DNA of 64,000 bases from Lachnospiraceae bacterium (GTDB lineage Bacteria > Bacillota > Clostridia > Lachnospirales > Lachnospiraceae). Location of the stretch: NCBI GenBank assembly GCA_910575475.1, contig CAJTGD010000009.1, positions 62,001 through 126,000 on the forward strand. The letters are read 5' to 3'. The notes under the pieces were generated by a model that was not told the origin of the DNA, did no database searches, and was given only the letters and a program-made list of their open reading frames with translations. The position numbers were made by a program, and so were the translations under genes. This document shows positions 29,943 through 39,812 of this stretch, one piece after another; positions within the stretch are counted from its first letter, which is position 1, and every line of letters starts with the position of its first letter.

Positions 29943-30050
29943 AAAAAAAGCAGCAAGCGCGGCGCCGCCGGCTCTGCAGAAAATCAGTTCCTCACAGACC
30001 TTCTGCATAAAGCAGCCGGCAGCGCCGCGCCTGCCAGGAAACTGCTGCCG
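29943..30050 (-). terminator. Extended terminator hairpin after argD
   Basis: In minus-strand RNA two 17-nt arms (30030-30014 and 29973-29957, core GCGCGGCGC / GCGCCGCGC, one mismatch) enclose a 40-nt loop that itself can pair (TGCAGAA / TTCTGCA). A lower stem GCAGC / GCTGC leads into seven T (29949-29943). Unusually long and GC-rich for an intrinsic terminator. Confidence 0.75.
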
Positions 30051-30067
30051 CGAGGCAGGCCCTGAAA

Positions 30068-31252
30068 TCAGGACAGCGCCCTTTCCAGTTTTTCGATCAT
30101 TTCATCCACATGCTTTTCTTCGATGATCAGCGGCGGAAGAAGCCGGAGTACATTTCCTTCCGCAGAGATCACCAAGAGTCCCTCTTCCAGCGCCCGGCGG
30201 TTCACCTCCGCAAACGGTTTTGTGAGCACCAGCCCCTGCATCAGTCCTTTGCCCCGCCGTTCCAGGATGCAGTCTGTTTTTTCTGTCAGCTCATCCAGAC
30301 GCGCCGTCAAATACGGTTCGATCTTTTTTACATGCTCCACGATCTGCTCTTTTTCAAAAATCTCCAGCACCTTTCGTACCGCCATGCAGGCCAGAGGATT
30401 TCCGCCGTATGTGGTTCCGTGGTCCCCGGGCTTTAAGGACTGCTCCGCCACACGCTCCGTCATGGCGAACGCCCCCACCGGGATCCCGTTTCCGATGGCC
30501 TTTGCCATGGTCATGATATCGGGGCGCACACCGTAGCCCTGCCATGCAAACATGGTCCCGGTCCGTCCCATACCGCACTGCACCTCATCGCAGATCATCA
30601 GGATATCCTGCTCGTCGCAGAGCTTCCGGATGCCTTCCATAAATTCCTGCGCCGCAGGATGGATCCCGCCCTCTCCCTGGAGCGGTTCCAGGATGATTCC
30701 GCAGGTTTTTTCACTGACCAGCGCCTTCACGCTGTCCAGATCGTTATACTCTGCAAAATGTACTCCCGGAAACAGCGGCTCGAAGGGCTCCCGGTACTCC
30801 GAATGTCCGGTGACAGACACAGCGCCTACGGTTCTGCCGTGGAAGGAATGGTTCATGGCGATAAACTCATACCGCCCGGACTTCTTTGTCCAGGCATACT
30901 TCCTGGCCGTCTTTAATGCCCCTTCAATGGCTTCCGCCCCGCTGTTCGTAAAAAACACCTTATCCATGCCGGAGGCAGCCGCCAGAGCATCGGCCGCAGC
31001 CCCGCAGTTTTCATGGTAATACAGGTTGGATATATGGCACAGCTTATCCAGCTGCGCTTTCAGCGCGTCGTTCAGCTCCGCATTATGATACCCCAGCCCG
31101 TTCACTCCGATCCCGGCTGCGAAATCAAGATATTGCTTTCCTTCTGTATCATACAGATACACGCCTTCCCCATGGTCCAATGCCACCGGGAAACGATTAT
31201 AAATATGCAGCAGATGCCCCTCTGCCCCTCGGATCTTCTCATTCACCATCAT
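30068..31252 (-). CDS. argD: Acetylornithine aminotransferase
   Basis: 394 residues, class III PLP aminotransferase. [15 protein letters not shown] binds the phosphate of [11 protein letters not shown] holds the ring-contacting Asp, and the Schiff-base Lys is in [10 protein letters not shown]. It converts N-acetylglutamate semialdehyde to N-acetylornithine, step four of arginine synthesis. The start is placed at the ATG at 31252, which overlaps the argB stop; the first in-frame codon at 31273 has no site. Last gene of the arg cluster, followed by a strong terminator. Confidence 0.95.
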   Translation of the reverse strand: MMVNEKIRGAEGHLLHIYNRFPVALDHGEGVYLYDTEGKQYLDFAAGIGVNGLGYHNAELNDALKAQLDKLCHISNLYYHENCGAAADALAAASGMDKVFFTNSGAEAIEGALKTARKYAWTKKSGRYEFIAMNHSFHGRTVGAVSVTGHSEYREPFEPLFPGVHFAEYNDLDSVKALVSEKTCGIILEPLQGEGGIHPAAQEFMEGIRKLCDEQDILMICDEVQCGMGRTGTMFAWQGYGVRPDIMTMAKAIGNGIPVGAFAMTERVAEQSLKPGDHGTTYGGNPLACMAVRKVLEIFEKEQIVEHVKKIEPYLTARLDELTEKTDCILERRGKGLMQGLVLTKPFAEVNRRALEEGLLVISAEGNVLRLLPPLIIEEKHVDEMIEKLERALS

Positions 31253-32138
31253 AGTACCTGCTTTCTGCGTCATTTAAGATTGCCGTGCCGATTCCCTTGT
31301 TCGTAAAGATCTCCAGCAACAGACAGTGTGGGATCCGTCCGTCCAGGATATGAACCCGGGAAACCCCATTTTCAATGGCATCGATACAGTTCTGCAGCTT
31401 GGGCAGCATGCCCCCTCCGATATAGCCGTCCGTGATCAGTTCCCTTGCTTCCTCCGCCCGCAGCTCCGAGATCAGCGTTTTGGAATCCTCCGGATCCTTG
31501 TATACGCCCTCGATATCGGTCAGAAATGCCAGCTTTTCCGCCTTCACCGCGCGGGCGATGGCACAGGCCGCGTCATCCGCATTGATGTTGTATGTCTGGT
31601 AATCATCGTCCATTCCCACCGGGCAGACAATGGGCAGAAAATCCTTTTCCAGCAGATCGAACAGGATCGCTCCGTTGACCTCCTTGATGTCTCCCACGAA
31701 ACCGATATCCTGGCCGTCCGCATATTTTTTGTCTACCCGGAGAAGCGCGCCGTCCTTGCCGCTGATCCCGATGGCACGCACCCCCAGCTCCTCTACCAGC
31801 TGCACCAGTCCTTTGTTGACCTTTCCCAGCACCATCTCGGCCACTTCCATCGTATCCTCGTCGGTTACCCGCAGTCCGTTGATGAATCTCGGCTCCATGC
31901 CGACTTTTCCCACCCATCTGCTGATTTCCTTGCCGCCTCCGTGGACAATGATGGGCTTGAACCCGACCAGCTTCAAAAGAGTCACGTCCTGAATGACCTG
32001 TTTTTTCAGTTCGTCATCGATCATCGCGCTTCCGCCGTATTTCACCACAATGATCTTCCGGTTAAAACGCTGGATATAGGGAAGCGCCTCGATCAGGACC
32101 TGGGCCTTATCCAGGTATTGCTGCATATTCTCATTCAT
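31239..32138 (-). CDS. argB: Acetylglutamate kinase
   Basis: 299 residues of the amino-acid kinase family. KYGGSAM near the N-terminus and [12 protein letters not shown] are the nucleotide and substrate loops; [12 protein letters not shown] is the C-terminal ATP-site signature. It phosphorylates N-acetylglutamate, normally the arginine-feedback-controlled step. The ATG at 32138 has AAGGA 6 bp upstream, so the 13 residues ahead of it in the frame are probably not translated. The gene overlaps argD by 14 bp. Confidence 0.97.
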   Translation of the reverse strand: MNENMQQYLDKAQVLIEALPYIQRFNRKIIVVKYGGSAMIDDELKKQVIQDVTLLKLVGFKPIIVHGGGKEISRWVGKVGMEPRFINGLRVTDEDTMEVAEMVLGKVNKGLVQLVEELGVRAIGISGKDGALLRVDKKYADGQDIGFVGDIKEVNGAILFDLLEKDFLPIVCPVGMDDDYQTYNINADDAACAIARAVKAEKLAFLTDIEGVYKDPEDSKTLISELRAEEARELITDGYIGGGMLPKLQNCIDAIENGVSRVHILDGRIPHCLLLEIFTNKGIGTAILNDAESRYYDGE

Positions 32139-32222
32139 GTTCTGTCCTTCTTTCTGATTCTTATGTGAACTGTTCAAAACGGCAGACCACAGACCCGTCT
32201 GCTGCCGTTCTGAATCCTTACG

Positions 32223-33446
32223 TCAGCTCCTGTAGTCTGCATTGATATCAATATAGCCGTGGGTCAGATCACACCCCCAGGCAGCAGCCGCCGCCTCCCC
32301 TTCCTTGATGTCGGCAATGGCCGTCACCTCGGGCTGAGACAGGATCTCCGTCGCCTGTTCCTCGCTGTAATCGACAGCCGACCCGTCCCGGACGAGCTGC
32401 AGCCTCCCTACCCGGCTCTCCAGATACAGATCTACCTTTTCCGGGTCAAACTCTGCCCCGGAATATCCCATGGCGCAGAGGATCCTTCCCCAGTTGGCAT
32501 CGTGCCCCGCAACCGCGGCTTTGGTCAGGTTGGAGCAGACGATGGATTTTGCCAGGGTCTTTGCCTGCTCTTTGGTGGATGCTCCGATCACCTTCGCCTC
32601 AAACAGCGCGGTCGCCCCCTCGCCGTCCCCTGCCATTTTTTTTGCAAGCGTCTCATTGACATAATGCAGGGCTTTTGCAAACTTCTCGTACTCGGCCGTA
32701 CCGCAGCGGATCTTCTCATTTTTCGCCATACCGTTTGCCAGGAGCAGCAGGGTATCGTTGGTAGAGGTATCTCCGTCCACGGAGATCATATTGTAGGTAT
32801 CCTTTACATCCTCGCTCAGCGCCTTTTTCAATGCCTTCCTCGAGATTGCCGCGTCTGTCGTGACAAACGCCAGCATGGTACACATATTGGGATGGATCAT
32901 GCCGGAGCCCTTTGCCATACCGCCGATGGTCACAATCTTTCCTCCGATCTCGATCTGAACGGCAGCTTCCTTTTCCCGGGTGTCTGTGGTCATGATCGCC
33001 CGCGCGGCCTCATTTCCATGCTCCAGGTCTGCATCCAGTCCTGCAGAGAGCTTCTCGATTCCCGCCCTTACCCGTTCCATGGGAATCTGCATTCCGATCA
33101 CGCCGGTGGAACCGATCAGCACGCCTTCCTTGTCAATGCCAAGCACCTCCGCAGCCTTTTCGGCTGTCTCACGGCAGATCCGCTCTCCCTCTTCCCCGGT
33201 ACAGGCATTGGCGATCCCGGAATTGACGATCACTGCCTGGGATTTCACACCGCTCTCCACCACGGCCCTGTCCCATTTCACCGGCGCTGCCTTTACGATA
33301 TTTGAAGTAAATGTGCCTGCGGTCTTGCAGGGCTTTTCACTGTAGATCATTGCCATATCTGTACGGTCCGCATATTTGATCCCCGCGGCAGCCGCTGCTG
33401 CCTGAAATCCCTTTGCGGCGGTCACTCCGCCCTTGATGATTTCCAT
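32223..33446 (-). CDS. argJ: Bifunctional ornithine acetyltransferase / N-acetylglutamate synthase
   Basis: 407 residues. The enzyme cleaves itself before a conserved Thr that becomes the nucleophile; here the site reads [16 protein letters not shown], so the residue before Thr is Cys where Ala is usual. It recycles the acetyl group from acetylornithine to glutamate. AGAGAGG lies 9 bp ahead of the ATG at 33446, which I prefer to the ATG three codons earlier. Its presence makes the pathway cyclic, so a separate deacetylase (ArgE) is not required. Confidence 0.96.
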   Translation of the reverse strand: MEIIKGGVTAAKGFQAAAAAAGIKYADRTDMAMIYSEKPCKTAGTFTSNIVKAAPVKWDRAVVESGVKSQAVIVNSGIANACTGEEGERICRETAEKAAEVLGIDKEGVLIGSTGVIGMQIPMERVRAGIEKLSAGLDADLEHGNEAARAIMTTDTREKEAAVQIEIGGKIVTIGGMAKGSGMIHPNMCTMLAFVTTDAAISRKALKKALSEDVKDTYNMISVDGDTSTNDTLLLLANGMAKNEKIRCGTAEYEKFAKALHYVNETLAKKMAGDGEGATALFEAKVIGASTKEQAKTLAKSIVCSNLTKAAVAGHDANWGRILCAMGYSGAEFDPEKVDLYLESRVGRLQLVRDGSAVDYSEEQATEILSQPEVTAIADIKEGEAAAAAWGCDLTHGYIDINADYRS

Positions 33447-33561
33447 CTCTTTCATCCTCTCTTTCTCACTTAACGCTGCTGAAGCTTTTTCGCCTTTTCA
33501 GTTACAGTCCGCCGGCCAGTGAACCATACCCCGTTTCACTCTGGTCCGGTCATCTATGGAA

Positions 33562-34008
33562 TCACTGCTGGTTAAAGGCCGTGATATTTTCCGTATTCAG
33601 TACAAAATCATAGTAATTGAGATCCAGGCGTTCCGTCCACCCGATGGTATTCCAGAACGCATTTCCAATGTCATTTTTCGTAAACGCGATGAGGGACACC
33701 TTGCTGATCTGTTCCGCCTTCAGCGCTTCCATGGCACGCACCACCATCGCCTTGCCGACGCCCCGCCTTCTGTAGTCCTCATGCACGCACACATGATACA
33801 GACAGCCCCGCCGGCCGTCATGCCCGCAGAGGATGCTGCCTACCACCTTTCCGTCCTCCACCGCCACCACGCTGGTGGTGGGATTCCGTTTCAAAAAGCG
33901 CTCCACGCCTTCCCTGGAATCATCAATGCTGCGGATTCCAAAACCCCTGATCGTCATCCAGAGCGCAAATACACCTTCATAGTCTTCTATCGTCATTGTA
34001 CGTATCAT
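33562..34008 (-). CDS. GNAT family N-acetyltransferase
   Basis: 148 residues. The acetyl-CoA binding motif reads VHEDYRRRGVGKAMV (about residues 77-91), preceded by the VVGSILCGHDGRRGCLYHV strand pair. It lies between argC and argJ, where some Firmicutes carry an N-acetylglutamate synthase. This protein is short and lacks an ArgA-like kinase domain, so the role is open: a small-molecule or protein acetyltransferase. Start at 34008 has GGGAGG 6 bp upstream. Confidence 0.85.
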   Translation of the reverse strand: MIRTMTIEDYEGVFALWMTIRGFGIRSIDDSREGVERFLKRNPTTSVVAVEDGKVVGSILCGHDGRRGCLYHVCVHEDYRRRGVGKAMVVRAMEALKAEQISKVSLIAFTKNDIGNAFWNTIGWTERLDLNYYDFVLNTENITAFNQQ

Positions 34009-34120
34009 ACCATTCCTCCCAATATGAATCCCAGGGCGCACCCGCACAACGGTTCCCCCGGATGCCGCAGGCCGCACGCTGACAAGATCCCCGCAGCCTA
34101 GGCCGTCCCGCCTTCCCCTG

Positions 34121-35161
34121 TTACGGGAATAACGGCACAAGCTCCAGCCCCTCGGATTCCTTCAGCCCGAACATCAGATTCATGTTCTGGACCGCCTGGC
34201 CCGCGGCGCCCTTTACCAGATTGTCGATGGCGCCCATCATGATGATCCTTCCGGTCCGGGGATCGATCTGGAAACCAATGTCTACATAATTACTGCCTTC
34301 GACCCATCTTGTCTCCGGACAGACACCGTTTTCCAGCACCCGGACAAATGCTTCGTCCCCATAATATCTGTCATAGATGGCTTTGATCTCCTCCGCATCG
34401 GTCTTCCTCTTCAATGACGCATATTCCGTAACCAGGATTCCCCGGTTCATGGGAACCAGATGGGGAGTAAAATTGAGCAATACCTTTTCACCGGCCGCAT
34501 ATCCCAGCTGCTCTTCAATCTCCGGCGTATGCCTGTGGGATGCCACTCCATATGCCTTGATGCTCTCATTGACCTCACAGTACAGGTTCGGGACTTTGGC
34601 CCCTCTTCCCGCGCCGGAAACGCCGGACTTCGCGTCGATGATCAGCGTCCCCATATCGATCAGCCCTTCCTTTGCCAGGGGATACGCCGTCAGGATCGAG
34701 CAGGTCGTATAGCAGCCTGGATTGGCCACCAGCCGCGCCTTCTTCACATCCTCCCGGTTCACCTCGCACAGCCCGTAGACCGCCTCGGGCAGAAACTGGG
34801 GACTCTGATGGCGGATTCCATACCACTGCTCATAGACGGACACATCCTTGATCCTGAAATCCGCGCTCAGATCAATGATCTTTACCTTGGACAAAATGTC
34901 TTCATTGACGAGCGACGCGCAGAATCCCTGGGGCGTGGCCGTAAAGATCACATCCGCCTGTTCTGCCAGTTCTTCCATATTATCATCCATGCAGGCCGCG
35001 TCTACGATCCGGAACATATTTCTGTAGACATCCGCATACTTCTGGTCAATATAGCTTCTGGAGCCATACCATACGATCTCCGTCTCCTTGTGGGCGGACA
35101 GAAGCCTCACCAGCTCGCCTCCCGCATATCCGGTCGCTCCGATAATTCCTGCTTTGATCAT
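34121..35161 (-). CDS. argC: N-acetyl-gamma-glutamyl-phosphate reductase
   Basis: 346 residues. NADP-binding GIIGATGYAGGELVRLL at the N-terminus and the catalytic Cys in VANPGCYTTCSI (about residue 149). It reduces acetylglutamyl phosphate to the semialdehyde. The true start is the ATG at 35161 (MIKAG), 36 codons inside a longer open frame, because AAAGGA precedes it and the family begins there. First gene of the arginine cluster, behind a promoter with an overlapping palindrome. Confidence 0.96.
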   Translation of the reverse strand: MIKAGIIGATGYAGGELVRLLSAHKETEIVWYGSRSYIDQKYADVYRNMFRIVDAACMDDNMEELAEQADVIFTATPQGFCASLVNEDILSKVKIIDLSADFRIKDVSVYEQWYGIRHQSPQFLPEAVYGLCEVNREDVKKARLVANPGCYTTCSILTAYPLAKEGLIDMGTLIIDAKSGVSGAGRGAKVPNLYCEVNESIKAYGVASHRHTPEIEEQLGYAAGEKVLLNFTPHLVPMNRGILVTEYASLKRKTDAEEIKAIYDRYYGDEAFVRVLENGVCPETRWVEGSNYVDIGFQIDPRTGRIIMMGAIDNLVKGAAGQAVQNMNLMFGLKESEGLELVPLFP

Positions 35162-35252
35162 CCTTTGCACATCCTTTCTCATATAACCAGTAAACATCAT
35201 ATACCTGTTCTTATCTAAAGTAAAGTTTTTTCTTCTTAGCTTTTCTGGAACA

Positions 35253-35290
35253 CTTGCATAATTATACATCTAAAATGAATAATATGCAAG
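35253..35290 (-). promoter_or_regulatory. argC promoter with overlapping inverted repeat (possible ArgR site)
   Basis: Minus-strand TTGCAT (35289-35284), 17-bp spacer, TATAAT (35266-35261). The promoter is embedded in an imperfect palindrome with arms CTTGCATA / TATGCAAG, and the plus strand reads ATGAATAATATGCAAG, close to the Firmicutes ARG box but one base short in the spacer. Arginine repression is likely but not proven. Confidence 0.6.
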
Positions 35291-35365
35291 TTTTTTCTTT
35301 TTTTCCGCATTTTTATCATAATACCGCAATGAACATCTGCTCATTTTATAAAGCGATGTTGATTC

Positions 35366-35394
35366 TTGAAAAAAGAAGTGATTTGTGTTAGCAT
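35366..35394 (+). promoter_or_regulatory. Promoter of the DtxR-like regulator
   Basis: TTGAAA (35366-35371), 17-bp spacer, TAGCAT (35389-35394), 28 bp before the start codon. Confidence 0.5.
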
Positions 35395-35421
35395 GGAACA
35401 AAGAAACGAGGTGAGTCACTC

Positions 35422-35781
35422 ATGCATACCAATGAATCTGCTGAAAACTATCTGGAAACCATATTGATCCTGAGCGAATCCCGTCCTGTGGTGCGTTCCG
35501 TCGATATTGCGGCCGAGCTTGACTATAAAAAATCAAGCGTCAGTGTTGCCATGAAGAAGCTCCGGGAAAACAATCATATTACCGTAACTCCGGAAGGCTT
35601 TATCTATCTGACCGAGAGCGGGAAAGAGATCGCGGACCGGATCTATGAACGCCATAAACTGCTCTCCTCCTGGCTGGAGCAGCTCGGAGTCGATCCGGAG
35701 GTTGCCGTTGCCGATGCCTGCAGGATCGAGCACGTCATCAGCGCGGAAAGCTTTGAGGCCATCAAAAAGCATATTCTATAG
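35422..35781 (+). CDS. Short DtxR/MntR-like winged-helix regulator
   Basis: 119 residues. It begins with the N-terminal helix typical of MntR/DtxR (ESAENYLETILILSE), then a winged helix (VRSVDIAAELDYKKSSVSVAMKKL) and the dimerisation helices (ERHKLLSSWLEQLGVD, ACRIEHVISAESFEAIKKHI). It stops where the family usually ends its metal-binding domain and lacks any SH3-like C-terminus. Several metal-ligand positions (Glu and His in ACRIEHVIS) are present, so metal sensing of Mn or Fe is possible. No transporter gene is adjacent. Confidence 0.85.
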   Translation: MHTNESAENYLETILILSESRPVVRSVDIAAELDYKKSSVSVAMKKLRENNHITVTPEGFIYLTESGKEIADRIYERHKLLSSWLEQLGVDPEVAVADACRIEHVISAESFEAIKKHIL

Positions 35782-35787
35782 AAAGAA

Positions 35788-35827
35788 AAGAGAGACATTC
35801 ACAGCAGGGTGTACGTCTCTCTTTTTA
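35788..35827. terminator. Bidirectional terminator
   Basis: Perfect 9-bp stem AAGAGAGAC / GTCTCTCTT with an 18-nt loop and a T-rich tail on the plus strand; on the minus strand the A-rich left side also gives a U tail. It lies between the converging regulator and hybrid kinase genes. Confidence 0.85.
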
Positions 35828-35842
35828 TTTTCCATCCTTGAT

Positions 35843-38800
35843 TCAATCCAGGATCTTATTCAGAGTACTGAACAGGTTGTCAATATCGATCGGCTTTGCA
35901 ATATGGCCGTCCATACCGCATCTCAGTGCCGCCTGTTTGTCTTCCTCAAACGCGTTGGCGGTCATCGCCAGGATCGGAATCCCGGCAAGCTCCCGGTCCT
36001 CCAATGCACGGATCTCCCTGGTCGCCTCATATCCATTCATCACCGGCATCTGGACATCCATGAGCACCAGCTGATAATATCCATGCTTTGAACGGCTGAG
36101 CATCTCCACGGCGATCTGCCCGTTTTCCGCGATCTCCACTTCAAAGCCCGCGTCTCCCAGGATGGCCTCCGCGATCTCCTGGTTCAGTTCATTGTCCTCC
36201 GCCAGCAGGATACGCCCGGTATGAAAATCCGGCCGCTTGTTCTCGTCAGACTTGCTCTCCTCTTCCTCATCCGCGTTCACGATCGAATACAGACAGCTCC
36301 GAAGCTCTGAGAAAAACAGCGGCTTGCTGCAGAATGCGGTGACCCCCGCTTCCGTCGCCTCTTCCTTGATGTCCGACCAGTCGTATGCGGTCAGGACAAT
36401 GACCGGCACATTGCTTCCTGTTTCCTTCCGGATCCTGCGGGTCACCTCCACGCCGTTCATATCCGGAAGCATCCAGTCAATGATATACACGCAGTATTCA
36501 TCCCCGCGCATGACTGCCTGGTGGGTGCGCAGTACCGCTTCCTTTCCGGACAGCGTCCATTCCGCGCGCATTCCGATCTGTCCCAGCATATAGGACACGC
36601 TGTCGCAGGTGTTGAAATCATCATCCACGACCAGCGCCCGGCAGTTCTTCAGTTCGGGAATGTTCTGAGGCTCCCTGGCACCGGAATGCAGACGGAACGT
36701 GAAGGAAACAATAAATTCCGTACCTACGCCCTGTTCGCTTTTCACTTCAATGGAACCGTTCATCATATCCACGATATTTTTCGTGATCGCCATTCCCAGC
36801 CCGGTTCCCTGGATCCCGCTGATGGTACTGTTCTTCTCCCGTTCAAAGGGTTCAAATATATGGGATACAAATTCCTCGCTCATACCGATGCCGGTATCTC
36901 TGATGTGGAATTCGTAGCTTGCGTATTCTGTCGTCGGCCTAGGCTTTTCCATCACCCGCATACTGATGATGCCGCCTGCGGTCGTGTACTTGATGGCATT
37001 GCTCAGGAGATTTAAAAGCACCTGATTGAGACGGAGTTTATCGCAGTAAATGTCCTCATCCAGGACGTCTACCGTATCAATATACAGCTCCAGCTGCTTT
37101 GCGTGGATATCCGACTGTACGATGCTCCTCAGGCCGTGCAGGATATCCGGCAGGCTGCAGGGCTTCTCTTCCAGATGCATCTTGCCGCTCTCGATCCGGC
37201 TCATGTCCAGCACATCGTTGATCAGGCTCAGCAGATGGTTGCCCGAGGTCATGATCTTTTTCAGATACTCCTCCACTTGCTCCGGCCGGTCAATGTGGGT
37301 GATGGCAAGAGCCGTAAAGCCTACGATGGCATTCATCGGAGTCCGGATATCATGGGACATATTGGATAGGAATACACTCTTCGCCTTGCTTGCCCTGTTG
37401 GCCTGCAAAAGCGCGTCCTGCAGCAGATTTTTCTGCTCCATCTCATTGCGGATCTCTTCATCCACACTGCGCAATCCCAGAACGATGCCATGTCCGTCCT
37501 TCCAGACGCCCGCGCGCACGATCTTCAATTGATAATACTTCATCTCGCCGTCCCGGAACGTGCGGTAATTCACATAATAGGGATTCTTTTCCTCCAGTAC
37601 CTTTTTGAGGTTTTCCAGGGAAAAGTCCTGACGCATCGTCTCCTGGTCTTCCTCATAGACGAACTTCTCTATGTATTGCTCCATGCTCTCCTGGAAGGAA
37701 AGCTTCTCCGTAAAGATGTCTCCGAACAGCTTTCGGCTGCTGTCCCTCATCCGCAGCGAGCTGCCGGCTCCCGTATCCAGATCATAGAAGCAGACAATAT
37801 TATAATCAATACTGAGCGCCTGCACCAGCTCCATATGGCGTCGGTCTTTCTTTTCCTCCTGCTGCTTCTGCGCCGTGCAGTCCAGAAGGAAACGCTGATA
37901 GAACAACTCTCCTTTTTCTTTGAGGAGCTTGACATTGCCCATAATATGCAGGATCGAACCGTCCTTGTGCCCTACACGGTACTCCACGCTGACGCTGTCG
38001 CCCTCTTTTTTCAGTTCCCGGATGGATGCCCTGAGCTTCTCCTTATCCTCATCTAACACAGAGGCCGCCACCATGTCAAAGCCTTCCGCCATCAGTTCAT
38101 CCTGGGAATCGTATCCCAGGATATTGAGCGCGGCACGGTTCACGCTGAGGATACGGGATCCATCCACGGAATGGGTCATAACGCCGCAATCCATGGTCGT
38201 AAAAATGGTCTCCAGAGTGTGGTTCTTCTGGACGATCTCCTGTTCATAGGCCCGCTCCTGAGTGATATCGATCGCCACTCCCACTGTCCCCATGACGCTC
38301 CCGTCCAGATCGTACAGCGGAGACTTGTATGTAGTAAGAAGCCTGGTTCCGTCTCCGGTCTTCACCGTCTCCTCGGATACACAGGTCTTTTTCGTATTCA
38401 TGACCTCAAGCTCTGATTCGATGCAGGCCGGGTCGTCATGCTCTACATCCCAGATATACGCGTGGCCGCGTCCCTCTACCTGTTCCTTGGTCTTATTGAC
38501 CGTGCGGCAGAAACTGTCATTGACCTTGGTATGGATGCCCTTCTTGTCCTTATACCAGATCAGGTTCGGTACATTGTTGATGGTGGATTCAAAAAAATGG
38601 CTTGTCTGCCAGAAATCCCTGCTCATCTTACAGGTCTGCTGCCATCTCAAAAAACGGAAGCGGATCTCGTCGTCTGACATGGGCATCGTCCATATATCCT
38701 TGATCTCCGACAGTCTGTCTGTCAAAAGAAGGATCTGATCCTTCTCCGCAAGCAGGATCAGCTCCGCTTCCTTTTTCTTGGCCGAAAGCAGCTTCGGTAC

Positions 38801-38989
38801 CGCTTCCAGGACATCCATGTCCTGCAGATCCGCAAGGATCACATCCGCCTTCGCCGCCAGATCCGCATCCGGCCTGCTGCTCTCCGAAAATTCATGCGTA
38901 AAATGCGCAAGCGGAGACATTCCTTTTATGATCTCAAATAATTTTCGCTGATGACCTGCCAGGTAGAAATGCACATTACAATGGTACAT
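35843..38989 (-). CDS. Multi-PAS hybrid histidine kinase with two receiver domains
   Basis: 1048 residues, no membrane helix, so cytoplasmic. Order: an N-terminal receiver-like domain (about 1-110, VILADLQDMD, lacking the full acidic pocket), three PAS-type modules (about 130-250, 260-385, 390-520), HisKA with SHDIRTPMNA (His about 545), HATPase (NAIKYTTAGG, DTGIGMSEEF, GTGLGMAIT), receiver 1 (about 786, VVDDD; IIDWMLPDMNG) and receiver 2 (about 925, LAEDNELN; VLMDVQMPVMNG). AGGAGG lies 10 bp ahead of the chosen ATG. No partner Hpt or output gene is nearby, so it probably joins a phosphorelay encoded elsewhere. Confidence 0.93.
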   Translation of the reverse strand: MYHCNVHFYLAGHQRKLFEIIKGMSPLAHFTHEFSESSRPDADLAAKADVILADLQDMDVLEAVPKLLSAKKKEAELILLAEKDQILLLTDRLSEIKDIWTMPMSDDEIRFRFLRWQQTCKMSRDFWQTSHFFESTINNVPNLIWYKDKKGIHTKVNDSFCRTVNKTKEQVEGRGHAYIWDVEHDDPACIESELEVMNTKKTCVSEETVKTGDGTRLLTTYKSPLYDLDGSVMGTVGVAIDITQERAYEQEIVQKNHTLETIFTTMDCGVMTHSVDGSRILSVNRAALNILGYDSQDELMAEGFDMVAASVLDEDKEKLRASIRELKKEGDSVSVEYRVGHKDGSILHIMGNVKLLKEKGELFYQRFLLDCTAQKQQEEKKDRRHMELVQALSIDYNIVCFYDLDTGAGSSLRMRDSSRKLFGDIFTEKLSFQESMEQYIEKFVYEEDQETMRQDFSLENLKKVLEEKNPYYVNYRTFRDGEMKYYQLKIVRAGVWKDGHGIVLGLRSVDEEIRNEMEQKNLLQDALLQANRASKAKSVFLSNMSHDIRTPMNAIVGFTALAITHIDRPEQVEEYLKKIMTSGNHLLSLINDVLDMSRIESGKMHLEEKPCSLPDILHGLRSIVQSDIHAKQLELYIDTVDVLDEDIYCDKLRLNQVLLNLLSNAIKYTTAGGIISMRVMEKPRPTTEYASYEFHIRDTGIGMSEEFVSHIFEPFEREKNSTISGIQGTGLGMAITKNIVDMMNGSIEVKSEQGVGTEFIVSFTFRLHSGAREPQNIPELKNCRALVVDDDFNTCDSVSYMLGQIGMRAEWTLSGKEAVLRTHQAVMRGDEYCVYIIDWMLPDMNGVEVTRRIRKETGSNVPVIVLTAYDWSDIKEEATEAGVTAFCSKPLFFSELRSCLYSIVNADEEEESKSDENKRPDFHTGRILLAEDNELNQEIAEAILGDAGFEVEIAENGQIAVEMLSRSKHGYYQLVLMDVQMPVMNGYEATREIRALEDRELAGIPILAMTANAFEEDKQAALRCGMDGHIAKPIDIDNLFSTLNKILD

Positions 38990-39114
38990 ACCTGTATATC
39001 CTCCTAAACTTACCCGTGATTCACTCAATGACTGTATCAAATATAGCATATCGATATTGCTTTTTCAAGCCTAAAATGCTATATTCGGGCGGGTCAGGGG
39101 CCTTTGATAAGGTT

Positions 39115-39142
39115 TTGACTTTTTTTCATTTTGTGATACAAT
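39115..39142 (+). promoter_or_regulatory. Promoter of the TetR-type gene
   Basis: TTGACT (39115-39120), 16-bp spacer, TACAAT (39137-39142), 29 bp before the start codon. Confidence 0.6.
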
Positions 39143-39171
39143 ACGCATAAGACATTGAAGGAGTCGATCAT

Positions 39172-39783
39172 ATGCATAATAATAAGAAGTCAGACTTAAT
39201 TTTAGATTCCATGCAAAAGCTCATGCTCAAAAAGGATACCCGCTCCATCTCCGTCAGCGAGATCGCCAGGGAAGCGGGGATCGGCAAGGGAAGCATTTAT
39301 TATTATTTCAAATCCAAAGAGGAGATTGTAGACGCCGTGATCGAGCGTTCTTATTCCGATGCGATCCGGCAGGCCCAGGAACTGGTACAGGCTCCCGGCC
39401 TGGACGCGCTGACCAAAATGGAGATCATCTTCCGGACCTGCCGGGATTCTTCCATAGAGCTCTCCCGGCAGGAAGCCGGCAGCTATATGGAGCTTCAGCA
39501 GAGCGCCCTGCTGCACCAGCAGTATATCTATATCATGATCCGCAACCTGCGCCCTATCCTGGCCGACATCATCCGCCAGGGCAATCAGGAGGGGACTATC
39601 TCCTGCAGCTCTCCGGATGAGGTGGCAGAGATCGTACTGATCATCCTGACGATAAAATTTGACACCTATCTGTCGAATTCCGATCTGACGCAGACGCAGA
39701 AAACGCTGGATGTATTTACTTATATGCTGGAGACCAGCTTTCAGATCGAGAAGGGGCGGCTGGATTATATCTGGTCGGAATAA
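39172..39783 (+). CDS. TetR/AcrR family transcriptional regulator
   Basis: 203 residues. The TetR helix-turn-helix is at about 10-58 (ISVSEIAREAGIGKGSIYYYFKSKEEI). The rest is a helical ligand domain with no recognisable ligand signature. GGAG lies 8 bp ahead of the ATG. The only co-directional neighbour is the small orphan gene 29 bp downstream, so the two probably form an operon. No efflux pump is adjacent. Confidence 0.9.
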   Translation: MHNNKKSDLILDSMQKLMLKKDTRSISVSEIAREAGIGKGSIYYYFKSKEEIVDAVIERSYSDAIRQAQELVQAPGLDALTKMEIIFRTCRDSSIELSRQEAGSYMELQQSALLHQQYIYIMIRNLRPILADIIRQGNQEGTISCSSPDEVAEIVLIILTIKFDTYLSNSDLTQTQKTLDVFTYMLETSFQIEKGRLDYIWSE

Positions 39784-39812
39784 AGCACATCAACAAGAGG
39801 GGGAATCATTTT

